Below are positions 53,775 through 62,017 of a DNA stretch of 64,000 nt, one piece after another (position 1 is the stretch's first letter; every line of letters starts with the position of its first letter). This stretch comes from Acidobacteriota bacterium (GTDB lineage Bacteria; Acidobacteriota; Holophagae; Holophagales; Holophagaceae). The DNA lies in contig JACPUT010000009.1 in assembly GCA_016192145.1 (NCBI GenBank), forward strand, positions 186,001-250,000, in the 5' to 3' direction. Under the pieces are notes generated by a model. The model ran no database searches and had not been told where the DNA came from. It was given only the letters and a program-made list of their open reading frames with translations. Made by a program: the position numbers and the translations under genes.

Positions 53775-53822
53775 CCTTGTTGGGGGATCGGGGCCGACCC
53801 AGCCCTGGAGAGGGAGTCCTCC

Positions 53823-53846
53823 GGGGCCACGCTCGCGCGTGGCCCC
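53823..53846. repeat. GC-rich 10-bp hairpin of unknown role
   Basis: GGGGCCACGC and GCGTGGCCCC form a perfect 10-bp stem with a TCGC loop between the lipoprotein terminator and the tRNA-associated palindrome. It carries no T-run, no reading frame and no recognised function. Confidence 0.6.
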
Positions 53847-53931
53847 TCCGCCGGCCGGGGACTAAGGCCCCCTCGCCCTGCGGAACGCTTGCGCGTCCCT
53901 CGGGCTCGAGACGGGGCCCAAGTTCCCTGCA

Positions 53932-54006
53932 TTCGACTCCCTCTCCAGGCACCAAAAAAAGGCCCCCTTGCGGGGGCTTTTTTTGGTGCCTGGAGAGGGA
54001 GTCGAA
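53932..54006. repeat. Palindrome joining tRNA-Phe 3' end to its inverted copy
   Basis: Arms 53932-53967 and 53972-54006 pair over 35 bp with one single-base bulge. The right arm is the 3' end of tRNA-Phe (T-loop, acceptor strand and encoded CCA) plus the left half of its terminator. The left arm repeats it inverted, including a 23-nt copy of the tRNA end (53932-53954). The central part (A7-GGCCCCC-TTG-CGGGGGC-T7) is the tRNA gene's terminator and works in both directions. Confidence 0.85.
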
Positions 54007-54059
54007 CCCCCGACACATGGATTTTCAATCCATTGCTCTACCAACTGAGCTATCCAGGC
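53984..54059 (-). tRNA. tRNA-Phe (GAA), CCA encoded
   Basis: The minus strand gives a complete cloverleaf: acceptor GCCTGGA/TCCAGGC, D-arm with AGCTCAGTTGGTAGAGC, anticodon stem ATGGA/TCCAT with loop TTGAAAA (anticodon GAA), T-arm with TTCGACT loop, discriminator A and encoded CCA. The gene is 76 nt with CCA. It is followed directly by an A7/GC/T7 terminator. Confidence 0.97.
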
Positions 54060-54075
54060 GCTGGCAGGAAGGTTC

Positions 54076-54103
54076 AGGTTAGCAGGAAGGCGGGGGTTTT
54101 CAA
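54076..54103 (-). promoter_or_regulatory. Candidate sigma-70 promoter of tRNA-Phe
   Basis: On the minus strand TTGAAA (54103-54098) and TAACCT (54081-54076) are 16 bp apart, and transcription would start about 10 bp before the tRNA 5' end. Close to the -35/-10 consensus and in the right place. Confidence 0.5.
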
Positions 54104-54205
54104 GGGCTGGGAAGGGGGGACCCGGCTGGGCCCTTGGGTTTCCGGGCGGTTCCTTGCGGTTACGTGGGGCGGCTCCTGGGCTATCCTTGGGGTTTCGGTG
54201 ATCGC

Positions 54206-54871
54206 ATGAGCAAGGAACGCCTCATCCAGGTGCAGAAGCCCGCCCAATCGCTGGAGCGCTTCCAGCAGGACTATGCGAGGACCCAGGTGGGCGATGGCAG
54301 CCTGCTGCGCCCCATCCTCATGGGGGTGGGGGCCGTGGCCGTGCTCGGCCTCGGGTACCTGATCTTCGACCAGTGGCGCCAGTCCTCCGTCGAGCGGTTC
54401 GAATCCTCCCTGGCGGCCCTGGTGGAAGAGGTCGAAGGCGGCGTGCAGCCGGCCACGGGGGAAGCCCTTCAAAAGAAGATGCGGGACGCGCTGCCCAAGC
54501 TCGAGACGCTCTCCCGCGAGGCGCCCTCGGCCCGCAGGGACATGGCCCAGGGCCTCGTGGCCGCCTGGAAGCTGAGCCTGGATGGCAAGGGCGCGGCTCC
54601 CGGCGGTTCCGACGCCTGGGGGCGCCTGGCCCTCGTCCACCGCCACCTGGTGCTGGGGCAGCCCGCCGAAGCGGCGAAGGTGCTGGATGCCCTCCGTTCC
54701 AAGGCCGATCCCGGACAGGCCTGGGCCCCCGAATTCTGGCGTGTGCAGCTGGAGGCCGACCGGCTCGCCGGCGCCGCCGATCAGGCCCGCGCCCACCTGG
54801 CGGACTACAAGGACCGCTTCAAGGGCCGTACGTTGGACGCCTCGCTGGACAAGATCGTCGAAGGCATCTGA
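54206..54871 (+). CDS. Membrane-anchored TPR-like protein (YfgM-like architecture)
   Basis: The 221-residue protein has a cytoplasmic N-terminus, one membrane helix (about 37-55, ILMGVGAVAVLGLGYLIFDQW) and a periplasmic helical region with TPR-like pairs (AWGRLALVHRHLVLGQPAEAAKVLDAL, EFWRVQLEADRLAGAADQARAHLADY). The layout resembles YfgM-type chaperone partners of the Sec machinery, but the resemblance is only architectural. The ATG at 54206 has no clear ribosome site. It lies 35 bp before a ribosome-site hairpin and is co-directional with the phosphorylase. Confidence 0.72.
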   Translation: MSKERLIQVQKPAQSLERFQQDYARTQVGDGSLLRPILMGVGAVAVLGLGYLIFDQWRQSSVERFESSLAALVEEVEGGVQPATGEALQKKMRDALPKLETLSREAPSARRDMAQGLVAAWKLSLDGKGAAPGGSDAWGRLALVHRHLVLGQPAEAAKVLDALRSKADPGQAWAPEFWRVQLEADRLAGAADQARAHLADYKDRFKGRTLDASLDKIVEGI

Positions 54872-54900
54872 CCGTCGTCCGCCCGTTCCTCGCTTAGCAT

Positions 54901-54922
54901 GGAGCCCTCTTTGGAGGGCTCC
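54901..54922 (+). promoter_or_regulatory. Hairpin enclosing the phosphorylase ribosome-binding site
   Basis: GGAGCCCTC (54901-54909) pairs perfectly with GAGGGCTCC (54914-54922) around a TTTG loop. The second arm includes the GGAGG Shine-Dalgarno (54913-54917) and ends directly before the ATG at 54923, so ribosome access requires the stem to open. Confidence 0.65.
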
Positions 54923-56230
54923 ATGCGCATGTATGACCTGATCCACGCCAAGAAACGGGGCGGTGCCCTCACCGAGGCCGAGATCCGGTTCTGGGTGGAT
55001 GGGGTCGTGGATGGATCCATCCCGGATGAGCAGAGCGCCTCCATGCTCATGGCCATCTGCTGGCGCGGCATGACCACGGAGGAGACCCTCGCCCTCACCC
55101 TGGCCATGCGGGATTCGGGCAAGGTCATGGACCTTTCCTCCATTCCCGGCGTGAAGGTGGACAAGCACAGCACCGGGGGGGTGGGGGACAAGACGACGCT
55201 GATCCTGGGCCCCCTGGTGGCCGCCTGCGGGGTGCCCTGCGCCATGTTCAGCGGTCGGGGCCTGGGCCACACCGGCGGCACCGTGGACAAGTTCGCGGCC
55301 GTACCGGGGCTCAGGGTGGAGTTGAGCGACGCGGACTTCCTGAAGTCCCTCCGGGAGACCGGCTTCGCCAACAGCGCCCAGACCCCCGACCTCGTTCCCG
55401 CCGACCGACGCCTGTACGCCCTGCGGGATGTCACGGCCACCGTGGAGAGCATCCCCCTCATCACGGCCAGCATCATGTCCAAGAAGCTCGCCGGGGGCTG
55501 CGGGGCCCTCGTGCTGGATGTGAAGTGCGGGTCCGCCGCCTTCATGTCCAACTTGGAGGAAGCTCGGGGGCTCGCCCAAAGCCTCGTCAGCGTGGGCAAG
55601 GCCTACGGCATGCGCGTGAAGGCCCTGATCACGCGGATGGAGGAGCCCCTGGGCCGCACCATCGGCAACGCCCTCGAGGTGCGGGAGTGCATCGAGATCC
55701 TGCAGGGGCGCCACGTCGATAGTGATCTGGCCCGGATGAGCTTGCGCCTCGCGGCCGAGATGGTGCTCATGGGGGGCGGGGCCCAGTCCTTGCCCGAGGC
55801 TGAGGCCAAGGTCCAGGAGGCGCTGGCTTCCGGCGCGGCCTTGGGCGTGCTGCGGGCCTTCATCGCCCTTCATGGAGGGGATGCCCGCGTCGTGGACGAA
55901 CCCGGGCGCCTCCCCCAGGCCCCCTGCCGTCGCGTGGTGCGGGCCGCCGCCGCAGGATGGGTTGCACGGATGGATGGGCGCGAGCTGGGCTTGGCGGCCA
56001 TGGAGCTGGGCGCTGGCCGTCGCAGCCAGCAGGACATCATCGATCCCGCCGTGGGACTGGAGCTTGAAGTGGCCGTGGGTCAGGCCGTGGCGGCCGGCCA
56101 AGCCCTTGCCACCTTGTATGGGGCTTCCGAGGGGGCGCTGGATCAGGTCCAGGACAGGGTCCAGTTGGCCATCCAGGTGGGGGGTGTGACACAAATTTCA
56201 ATGCCCTGGCTATTGGAGACCCTTGAGTAG
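54923..56230 (+). CDS. Pyrimidine-nucleoside (thymidine) phosphorylase
   Basis: The enzyme cleaves thymidine, deoxyuridine or uridine with phosphate in nucleoside salvage. The 435-residue protein has KVDKHSTGGVGDKTTLILGP, SGRGLGHTGGTVDK (about 105-118), DVTATVESIPLITASIMSKKLAGG and the DVKCGSAAFM lobe, with the usual alpha domain and alpha/beta phosphate-binding domain. Residues (NLTPAD-like QTPDLVPADRRLY) resemble the Pdp branch (broad pyrimidine specificity) more than DeoA. GGAGG 5 nt before the 54923 ATG chooses it over 54929. thyX elsewhere in the window makes dTMP, so this serves recycling. Confidence 0.94.
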   Translation: MRMYDLIHAKKRGGALTEAEIRFWVDGVVDGSIPDEQSASMLMAICWRGMTTEETLALTLAMRDSGKVMDLSSIPGVKVDKHSTGGVGDKTTLILGPLVAACGVPCAMFSGRGLGHTGGTVDKFAAVPGLRVELSDADFLKSLRETGFANSAQTPDLVPADRRLYALRDVTATVESIPLITASIMSKKLAGGCGALVLDVKCGSAAFMSNLEEARGLAQSLVSVGKAYGMRVKALITRMEEPLGRTIGNALEVRECIEILQGRHVDSDLARMSLRLAAEMVLMGGGAQSLPEAEAKVQEALASGAALGVLRAFIALHGGDARVVDEPGRLPQAPCRRVVRAAAAGWVARMDGRELGLAAMELGAGRRSQQDIIDPAVGLELEVAVGQAVAAGQALATLYGASEGALDQVQDRVQLAIQVGGVTQISMPWLLETLE

Positions 56231-56605
56231 ACGGGCGGGAAATTTACTGCCAAGATCTATGAATTCACACACATTGCGGCTCCCCTGTGGCGAACCGGAA
56301 TTCAGGCGAAAAGTTTAAGTGCCTCGATTCCTGGCCAAGTTCCCGGATTTCCCGTCCGAGCGAGCAATTTGTTGTTGCGAACCCGTGGCAGAGTGGGGTC
56401 TCATCAATCCACCCTTTTGGTTCTTTCGAGTGTTGTTTCGTGTCTCCCTGGTGCTGGCCAAACGCTTCGGCGGGCAAACACCCCCCTCCTGCCATTGGGG
56501 CGGGGACACACACCCTTCTTCGGCCGTTTTGTTCTGGGCCTTAGCGGGATCTCCACCAGGCTTCAACCCTGCGGCCCCTGCCGCACTTTCCAAGGAGCAG
56601 TTCCT
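56231..56605 (+). other. 375-bp leader region of the Oar-like receptor gene
   Basis: No credible gene occupies this gap. It is more AT-rich than its surroundings at the 5' side (56231-56440), where the promoter probably lies, and GC-rich near 56460-56530, where CGGGCAAACACCCCC, a GGGG/CCCC stem and GGGGACACACACCC follow one another. This sector resembles GEMM-type (c-di-GMP) riboswitch elements only partly; the GNRA loop is missing. AAGGAG at 56592-56597 is the receptor's ribosome site. A 5'-UTR with regulation is likely but unproven. Confidence 0.35.
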
Positions 56606-59566
56606 ATGAATCGAGTCGTATCCCGCTTGGGCTTCACGACCTTCGCCCTCGTCGCCGGCACCCTGCCGATGATGGCCCAGGGTACCCAGACCGCGAACAT
56701 CACCGGCACGGTGGTCGACGCCTCCGGCGCCCCCGTCGCGGGCGCCACCGTGCGCCTGTCCTCCCCCTCCATGCAGGGCGTCCGCGCCTTCTCCACGGAT
56801 GGCAGCGGCAAGTTCATCTCCCGCCTGCTTCCTCCCGGCACCTACACCATCGAGGTGGTGAAGGAGGGCATGGACACCCGCAAGATCACCCAGGCCCTGG
56901 GCATCGACCAGACCTTCACCCCCAAGATCACGATGACCAAGTCCGGCGGCGCGATCGTGGAAGTGATCGCCGCCACCCCCGCCGTCGATAAGACGGATGT
57001 GAAGACCGCCACTAACTTCCGCATGGATGCCGTCGATAAGCTCCCCAACGGCCGCACCATGGAAGCCGTCGCCCTCCTCACCCCTGGTGTCACCAGTGGC
57101 GTGGGTGGTCGCGTGCAGATCCACGGCGCCATGACCTCCGGCAACTTGTACTTGGTGGACGGTCAGAACGTTGCGGATAACGCCTACAACAACCGTGGCA
57201 TCCAGATGATCGATGACTCCGTCGAGGAGACCCAGATCATCACCGGTGCCATGTCCGCCGAGTACGGCGACGTGGACGGTGGCGTGCTGAACTCCATCAC
57301 CCGCTCCGGCAGCAACGAGTTCTCCGGCTCGCTTCGCTGGGAACTGAACAACCCCACCTGGAACGCTGTCAGGCCTCTCCAGAACCGTGCCACCACCCTC
57401 GACAACGTCTTGGGCGAGGAGAAGACCCTCTTCCTGAGCGGCCCCATCCTCAAGGACACCCTCTGGTTCGCCGCTTCGTTCTTCAAGACGGAAACCAACG
57501 TCGCCAACAGCATCAGCGCGAACCTGACTGATGCCTTCGGCCTCTGGGTCAACCCCGCCCCCCCCGCGGTTGAGAACCTGAACGGCCCCAATGGCTTGAA
57601 CGCTGGCTACGTCGCCGGCACCAAGATCATCCGTCGCCAGTTCAAGCTGACCTACTCCATCAACCAGGATCACACCCTCATCGCGACCTTCAACAACGCG
57701 AAGACGGATCAGACCAACCGCAACTACTCCGCGGGTGAGATCAAGTCCCTGGTGCCCCAAATCAGCACCTCCGAGTTCTTCAACGTCGGCTGGCGCGCCG
57801 TGTGGGGCAGCAACTTCACCACGGATGCCCGCTACGGCGGCAAGAAACAGAACCTCTCCGCCGGCGGTGCCGCCAACGGCCAGAGCCCCTTCTACAACAT
57901 TGATAACGGCTTCTTCTACAACAACGGCATCTTCAACAACACCGACGGTGGCGATCAGCGCGACAACAAGACCTTCAATTTCAAGGCGAGCCTCTTCTGG
58001 AACGCCGCCGGCAGCCACCAGACCGATATGGGTCTGGATTACTACGAAGGCACCCGCAAGGCCAAGAACGAACAGACCCCCACGGGTTACATCATTGAAG
58101 TCGCCGGTCTGAACATGAACGGCGTCAACGCCGCCAACGCTGCCGCCTATGGCATCCCCGTCGACACCACCCAGCCCTACGCATTCGGCAGCGCCATCTG
58201 GGTCTACCAGAGTGGATCGGGTTCCGCTAAGAACAAATCCTACGGCCTCTATGTAAACGACAAGTGGAGCCTCGACCAGCACTGGAACTTCCAGATCGGC
58301 ATCCGCTACGACAAGTACGAAGCCAAGAACGAGGGTGGCAAGAAGACGGCCGGTGCTAGCGGCATCTCCCCCCGCCTCGGCGTGAAGTACGACCTCTTTG
58401 GCGATAGCAAGCACATCTTCGGCGCCAGCTATGCCAAGTACAACGGCAAGGTGCTGGAAGGCATCACCAACTCCGTCACCAGCCAGGGCAACCCCACGGA
58501 AGTGGACTTCCCCTGGGTCGGAGCCGGCACTCCTCAGACCTTCGCGGCCCTTCAGAACCTCGCGAACTATGATCTGACGGGCGCCTCGGGCATCCTGTAC
58601 TACAACGATCCCACCCTGAACGTGAAGCTGAGCGACAAGCTCAAAGCTCCCACCACCAACGAATTCCAGCTCAGCTACGCCTACTCCTACAACTTCGGTT
58701 CCATGGGTGATGGCTATGTCAAGCTCACGGGGATCTCCAAGAAGTGGGATAACCTCATCGACTACAGTGTCGGCAACAACGGCACCGTGCAGGATCCCAC
58801 TGGCGCTGATATCTACATGCGCGTTTGGGAGAACAACTCTGAGGCCACCCGTAAGTACAAGGGCCTCGAGCTGGAAGCCAGCCACAACATCAACCAGTGG
58901 ACCATTGGCGGTGCCATCACCTGGAGCGAGCTGAAGGGCAATTACGAGGGTGAGGGCACCAGCTCCCCCGCTCGCGGAGAAGGCATCCACAACTTCGATA
59001 TCCAGGACGGCGTGACTCTCTACAACAACAAGGACACCACCCCCGAGGGTTACCTCCAGGGCCACCAGCCCATTCGCATGCGCTGGATGGCCAGCAAGGC
59101 CTTCGAGAACGCCTTCGGCAAGACTTCGGTCGGTTTCGTCTATCGCTTCGATAGCGGCTCCCACTTCAGCAACTCCCGTTCCATCTCCCGCGCCCGCCTT
59201 GGTGGCCCGACCCTCTCTTCCCAGTACGGCACCACCGGCGTCCAGTACATGGATCAGAAGCGCGGTGCGGGTGTGTTCGCTGGCGCTTCCTACTTGGACC
59301 TGGCCATCACTCACGACTTCACCCTTTTCAAGGTGGCCGGTCGCAGCGTGAACGCCTTCGCCAAGGTGCGTCTCGATAACGTGCTCAACCACCAGCAGCA
59401 GATTACCTTCAGCACCAGCTACGGTGCTGCCACGGGCACCTATGGTGTGGCTGGCGGCGGTGTGAATTCTCCCTGGGTCCGCTCTGCAACCTACGGCAAG
59501 CCCACGAGCCTCAACAACTACGGAACTCCCCGTGAGATCCGGATCTCCGCCGGCTTCCGCTTCTAA
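56606..59566 (+). CDS. Oar-like TonB-dependent receptor with carboxypeptidase-regulatory-like domain
   Basis: The 986-residue protein has a signal peptide (MNRVVSRLGFTTFALVAGTLPMMAQ). Residues 29-110 are a carboxypeptidase-regulatory-like beta-sandwich (NITGTVVDASGAPVAGATVRL); 115-230 a plug (ATNFRMDAVDKLPNGRTME, QIITGAMSAEYGDVDGGVLNSITRSGSNEF); the rest is a large barrel ending EIRISAGFRF. Such Oar/SusC-like proteins import large oligomers or act in adhesion. Third-position usage favours C-ending Asn/Lys codons, different from its neighbours and typical of a highly expressed envelope gene. AAGGAG 8 nt before the ATG fixes the start. A hairpin terminator follows. Confidence 0.93.
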   Translation: MNRVVSRLGFTTFALVAGTLPMMAQGTQTANITGTVVDASGAPVAGATVRLSSPSMQGVRAFSTDGSGKFISRLLPPGTYTIEVVKEGMDTRKITQALGIDQTFTPKITMTKSGGAIVEVIAATPAVDKTDVKTATNFRMDAVDKLPNGRTMEAVALLTPGVTSGVGGRVQIHGAMTSGNLYLVDGQNVADNAYNNRGIQMIDDSVEETQIITGAMSAEYGDVDGGVLNSITRSGSNEFSGSLRWELNNPTWNAVRPLQNRATTLDNVLGEEKTLFLSGPILKDTLWFAASFFKTETNVANSISANLTDAFGLWVNPAPPAVENLNGPNGLNAGYVAGTKIIRRQFKLTYSINQDHTLIATFNNAKTDQTNRNYSAGEIKSLVPQISTSEFFNVGWRAVWGSNFTTDARYGGKKQNLSAGGAANGQSPFYNIDNGFFYNNGIFNNTDGGDQRDNKTFNFKASLFWNAAGSHQTDMGLDYYEGTRKAKNEQTPTGYIIEVAGLNMNGVNAANAAAYGIPVDTTQPYAFGSAIWVYQSGSGSAKNKSYGLYVNDKWSLDQHWNFQIGIRYDKYEAKNEGGKKTAGASGISPRLGVKYDLFGDSKHIFGASYAKYNGKVLEGITNSVTSQGNPTEVDFPWVGAGTPQTFAALQNLANYDLTGASGILYYNDPTLNVKLSDKLKAPTTNEFQLSYAYSYNFGSMGDGYVKLTGISKKWDNLIDYSVGNNGTVQDPTGADIYMRVWENNSEATRKYKGLELEASHNINQWTIGGAITWSELKGNYEGEGTSSPARGEGIHNFDIQDGVTLYNNKDTTPEGYLQGHQPIRMRWMASKAFENAFGKTSVGFVYRFDSGSHFSNSRSISRARLGGPTLSSQYGTTGVQYMDQKRGAGVFAGASYLDLAITHDFTLFKVAGRSVNAFAKVRLDNVLNHQQQITFSTSYGAATGTYGVAGGGVNSPWVRSATYGKPTSLNNYGTPREIRISAGFRF

Positions 59567-59592
59567 GAAGCCTCCACGAGACGCACAAGAAG

Positions 59593-59617
59593 GGCCCCCG
59601 AAAGGGGGCCTTTTCTT
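59593..59617 (+). terminator. Rho-independent terminator after the Oar-like receptor
   Basis: The stem GGCCCCC/GGGGGCC with a GAAA loop (59593-59599 with 59604-59610) is followed by TTTTCTT. It lies 27 bp after the stop codon and has a canonical layout. Confidence 0.9.
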
Positions 59618-59660
59618 ATGTGCGGACTGCTGGTCGGGTGAAGCGAGAGCACCCCCTCGT

Positions 59661-60395
59661 TCAAAGCCCCAGCAACTCCTTCAACCTCGGCGTCGCCGTA
59701 CGGCTGACCTCCAACTCCACGCCATCAGCCACTCGCACGGCAGCCCGACCGCCCTCGATGGGGCGCAGGCCGAGCACGCACTCGGGCCGCAGGAGGAGGT
59801 GCCGCTGCACCCGCAGGAGGCCGGATTTCGGGAAGGTCTGCTCCACTTCGGCGAGGGTGGTCCAGGAGGTGCGGTGGCGCTGGCCGCCGCACCAGGACCA
59901 CACCACCTCCTCTTCCACTTCGAAGTGGGTGGTGCGCTTGAGGTCGAGGAAGACGTGGCCGTCGCCGGCCTTCACGGGGTAGCGGGTGGCGGCGCCGGGG
60001 AGGTGGGGATGGAGGTCCGCGCCGCTTCGGGCGGGCACCTGGCGTTCGCGCAGGCGCTGGAGGGTCTGGCCCAGGCGGTCGGCGCCGATGGGCTTGAGGA
60101 TGTAGTCGAGGGCGGCGGTCTCGAAGGCGCGCACCGCATGCTCGGCGAAGGCGGTGACGAAGATGACGGGCACGGCCCGGGGGAGCTCGGCGGCCACCTC
60201 GAGGCCACTGGGGCCGGGCATCTGGATATCGAGGAAGAGGGCGTCCAGCTCGATGGGGCCCTGCATGAAATCCAGGAGGGCCTGGCCGTCGGGAAGCTCG
60301 CCCGCCACGTCGCAGCCGGCCTCCCGCAGAAGGCGCCCCAAGCGGCTCCGCGCGAGGGGCTCATCATCGGCAAGGGCGACCTTGAGGGGCTTCAT
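59661..60395 (-). CDS. LytTR-family response regulator
   Basis: The 244-residue regulator has a receiver domain at about 5-120: KVALADDEPLARSRL (acidic pair DD), FLDIQMPGPSGLE (phospho-Asp about 55), VIFVTAFAEHAVRAFETAALDYILKPIGADR (Lys). A LytTR DNA-binding domain covers about 145-240 (HFEVEEEVVWSWCGG, FPKSGLLRVQRHLLL). Its ATG overlaps the histidine-kinase stop by ATGA, so they form a pair. GGGAGAT precedes the start. LytTR regulators often control cell-envelope and secretion genes; the divergent Oar-like gene is a plausible but unproven target. Confidence 0.93.
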   Translation of the reverse strand: MKPLKVALADDEPLARSRLGRLLREAGCDVAGELPDGQALLDFMQGPIELDALFLDIQMPGPSGLEVAAELPRAVPVIFVTAFAEHAVRAFETAALDYILKPIGADRLGQTLQRLRERQVPARSGADLHPHLPGAATRYPVKAGDGHVFLDLKRTTHFEVEEEVVWSWCGGQRHRTSWTTLAEVEQTFPKSGLLRVQRHLLLRPECVLGLRPIEGGRAAVRVADGVELEVSRTATPRLKELLGL

Positions 60396-61477
60396 CGGGC
60401 ATCTCCCTGGGCATCCACGTCGGCGAGGGTCCACCCGTATTCGGTGTGGAGCTGGAATCGGGCCCGGTCTCCGTAGGCGAGCTTCAGGCGGGCCTCGAGG
60501 TTGCGGAGGCCGATGCCCTCGCCCAGCACGAGGGAAGCGGGTCGGCCCGTGTTGGCCACCTGCAGGTGGATGGCCTCCCGGATGCGCTGGCCCTTGATGC
60601 GAACCTCGCCGCCTTCGGTGTGGCCGGCGATGCCGTGCTTGAGGGCGTTCTCCACCAGGGGCTGCAACAGGAAAGGCGGAGCGAGCACCTTGTCCAATTC
60701 TTCATCCCACTCCCAATGCACCCTCAGGCGCGTGCCGAGCCGGAGCTTCTCCACGGCCAGGTAATGGCGGACGAGATCCCGCTCATCGGCCAGGGGCGCG
60801 AGCGGTCGGTCGCCGTGGCGCAGGAGGGCGCGATAGAGCTCCGCCAGGTCGAGGATGGCCTGCTCGGCGCGATCCACGTCCTGGCGCACTAGCTCCGCCA
60901 GGCCGTTGAGACTGTTGAAGAGCACATGGGGGCTCAGTTGGCCGCGGAGCAGCACCCACTGGGCCTCCCGAAGCTGGGTCTCGGCGGTGGCCTTCTCCTC
61001 TTCGGTGCGCTCCCCCAGGGCGATGGTGCCTCCGATGAACATCATCATCGGGGTGCCGATGACCAGCTGGAGGGTCATGATCTGCCCCAGCTTCATGGGA
61101 TGGTCCTGGCCGTCGACCGGGACGGAACCGCCCCAGCCCGCCAGGTGGAGCAGGCCGTAGTCCACCATCACGAGGGTGGTGATGATCAGGGCGCAGCAGG
61201 GGGCGGCTTGGAGGGCCCCCCGCAGGAGGGGTGCGTGGGATCTGTCATCCCCGGTGTAGCGCCAGGGCAGGGGCGTGAGGAAGCCATAGGCGAAGGACAT
61301 GGCGAAGGGCGTGAACAGCACGCTGACCCAGACCGCCGAGGGGGTCGTGAGGTGGAGCTTCGCGAGGCTCGTGGCCTTGAAGATGCCGAACAGGAGCGTG
61401 AACCCGAGCACGATGCCCCAGCTGAACCGCTTGCGCAGGCGCCGACGGAAGTGTTGGGTGAGGGGCTGGAACCGCAT
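60392..61477 (-). CDS. LytS-type sensor histidine kinase
   Basis: The 361-residue kinase has about four to five membrane helices (residues 15-130), then the His_kinase domain with phospho-accepting His in LRGQLSPHVLFNSLNGLAELV (about 172, replacing the more common NPHFLFN), a PPFLLQPLVENALKHGIAGH N-box (about 260-279) and EGIGLRNLEARLKLAYGD. This is the LytS/YehU family. ATG at 61477 is chosen; a long upstream open frame is repeat-poor noise. It is encoded upstream of the LytTR regulator, with which it overlaps. Confidence 0.92.
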   Translation of the reverse strand: MRFQPLTQHFRRRLRKRFSWGIVLGFTLLFGIFKATSLAKLHLTTPSAVWVSVLFTPFAMSFAYGFLTPLPWRYTGDDRSHAPLLRGALQAAPCCALIITTLVMVDYGLLHLAGWGGSVPVDGQDHPMKLGQIMTLQLVIGTPMMMFIGGTIALGERTEEEKATAETQLREAQWVLLRGQLSPHVLFNSLNGLAELVRQDVDRAEQAILDLAELYRALLRHGDRPLAPLADERDLVRHYLAVEKLRLGTRLRVHWEWDEELDKVLAPPFLLQPLVENALKHGIAGHTEGGEVRIKGQRIREAIHLQVANTGRPASLVLGEGIGLRNLEARLKLAYGDRARFQLHTEYGWTLADVDAQGDAR

Positions 61478-61574
61478 GCTTCCAGAGTGACGGGGCGGCA
61501 GCCCGGCACCAAGCCCTGCCGGTGGGTGGGGGCTGGTGGCCGCCCAGCCGTGGCATCCTGAGGGTGGAGGCCGC

Positions 61575-61934
61575 ATGTTCCTCAAGTCCCTGTTCCGTCG
61601 CGCCCAGCCTGGGTCCCCCGTGATCCCGGAGCTGGATGGGGCCGTGGCCCGGAAACTGGAGGCCGAGGGCAAGGATCCCGGAGCCGTGGCGAGCCGCGCC
61701 GCGGAGCCTCGGGAGGTGCCCCCGCGCCCGGAACTGGGCGGCTTCAAGGGATCGATCCGCCTCGTGCTGACGTTGGATGGGCTGGGGGATGTGAAGGCCG
61801 TGGCGATGGATGGGGCCCCCTACGAGCATGTGCAGGTGTTGGAGGCTTGGGCTTACGCCTGGAAATTCCACCCCGCCATCCTGGACGGCAAGCCCCACGC
61901 CTGCCGGATGGTGTATGAGGTGAGCTGGAATTGA
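61575..61934 (+). CDS. Short TonB C-terminal-domain-like protein
   Basis: The 119-residue protein lacks a membrane helix. Residues 50-119 (GGFKGSIRLVLTLDGLGDVKAVAMDGAPYEHVQVLEAWAYAWKFHPAILDGKPHACRMVYEVSW) follow the TonB C-terminal domain pattern of strands and AWxFxP-like motif. It may interact with receptor boxes or be a partner domain rather than a full energy transducer. GGTGGAGG lies near the ATG at 61575. Its stop is 6 bp before an alternative start of the peroxidase gene. The DNA-binding or transport partner is unknown. Confidence 0.7.
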   Translation: MFLKSLFRRAQPGSPVIPELDGAVARKLEAEGKDPGAVASRAAEPREVPPRPELGGFKGSIRLVLTLDGLGDVKAVAMDGAPYEHVQVLEAWAYAWKFHPAILDGKPHACRMVYEVSWN

Positions 61935-62017
61935 GCATCATGTTGCCTGCCGCCTGCCTCGCCCTTATGCTTCCTGCCGCCCTCACCTCGGGCGACTACA
62001 CCCCCCGGAGGCCCCCG

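Noticed and set aside
53777-54082. Short ORFs over the tRNA-Phe region (WCLERESNPRH, ALPTELS)
   Set aside because: These are the well-known false translations across a tRNA and its mirrored copy.
56315-59392. Very long open frame on the minus strand across the Oar-like receptor gene
   Set aside because: It is antisense to a gene with clear receptor domains; its low-complexity Gly/Val/Glu composition is typical of a mirrored frame in GC-rich DNA.
61940-62017. Signal-peptide form of the glutathione peroxidase
   Set aside because: Plausible hydrophobic N-terminus, but no ribosome site for this start, while GGAGG precedes the 62018 ATG; kept only as an alternative.
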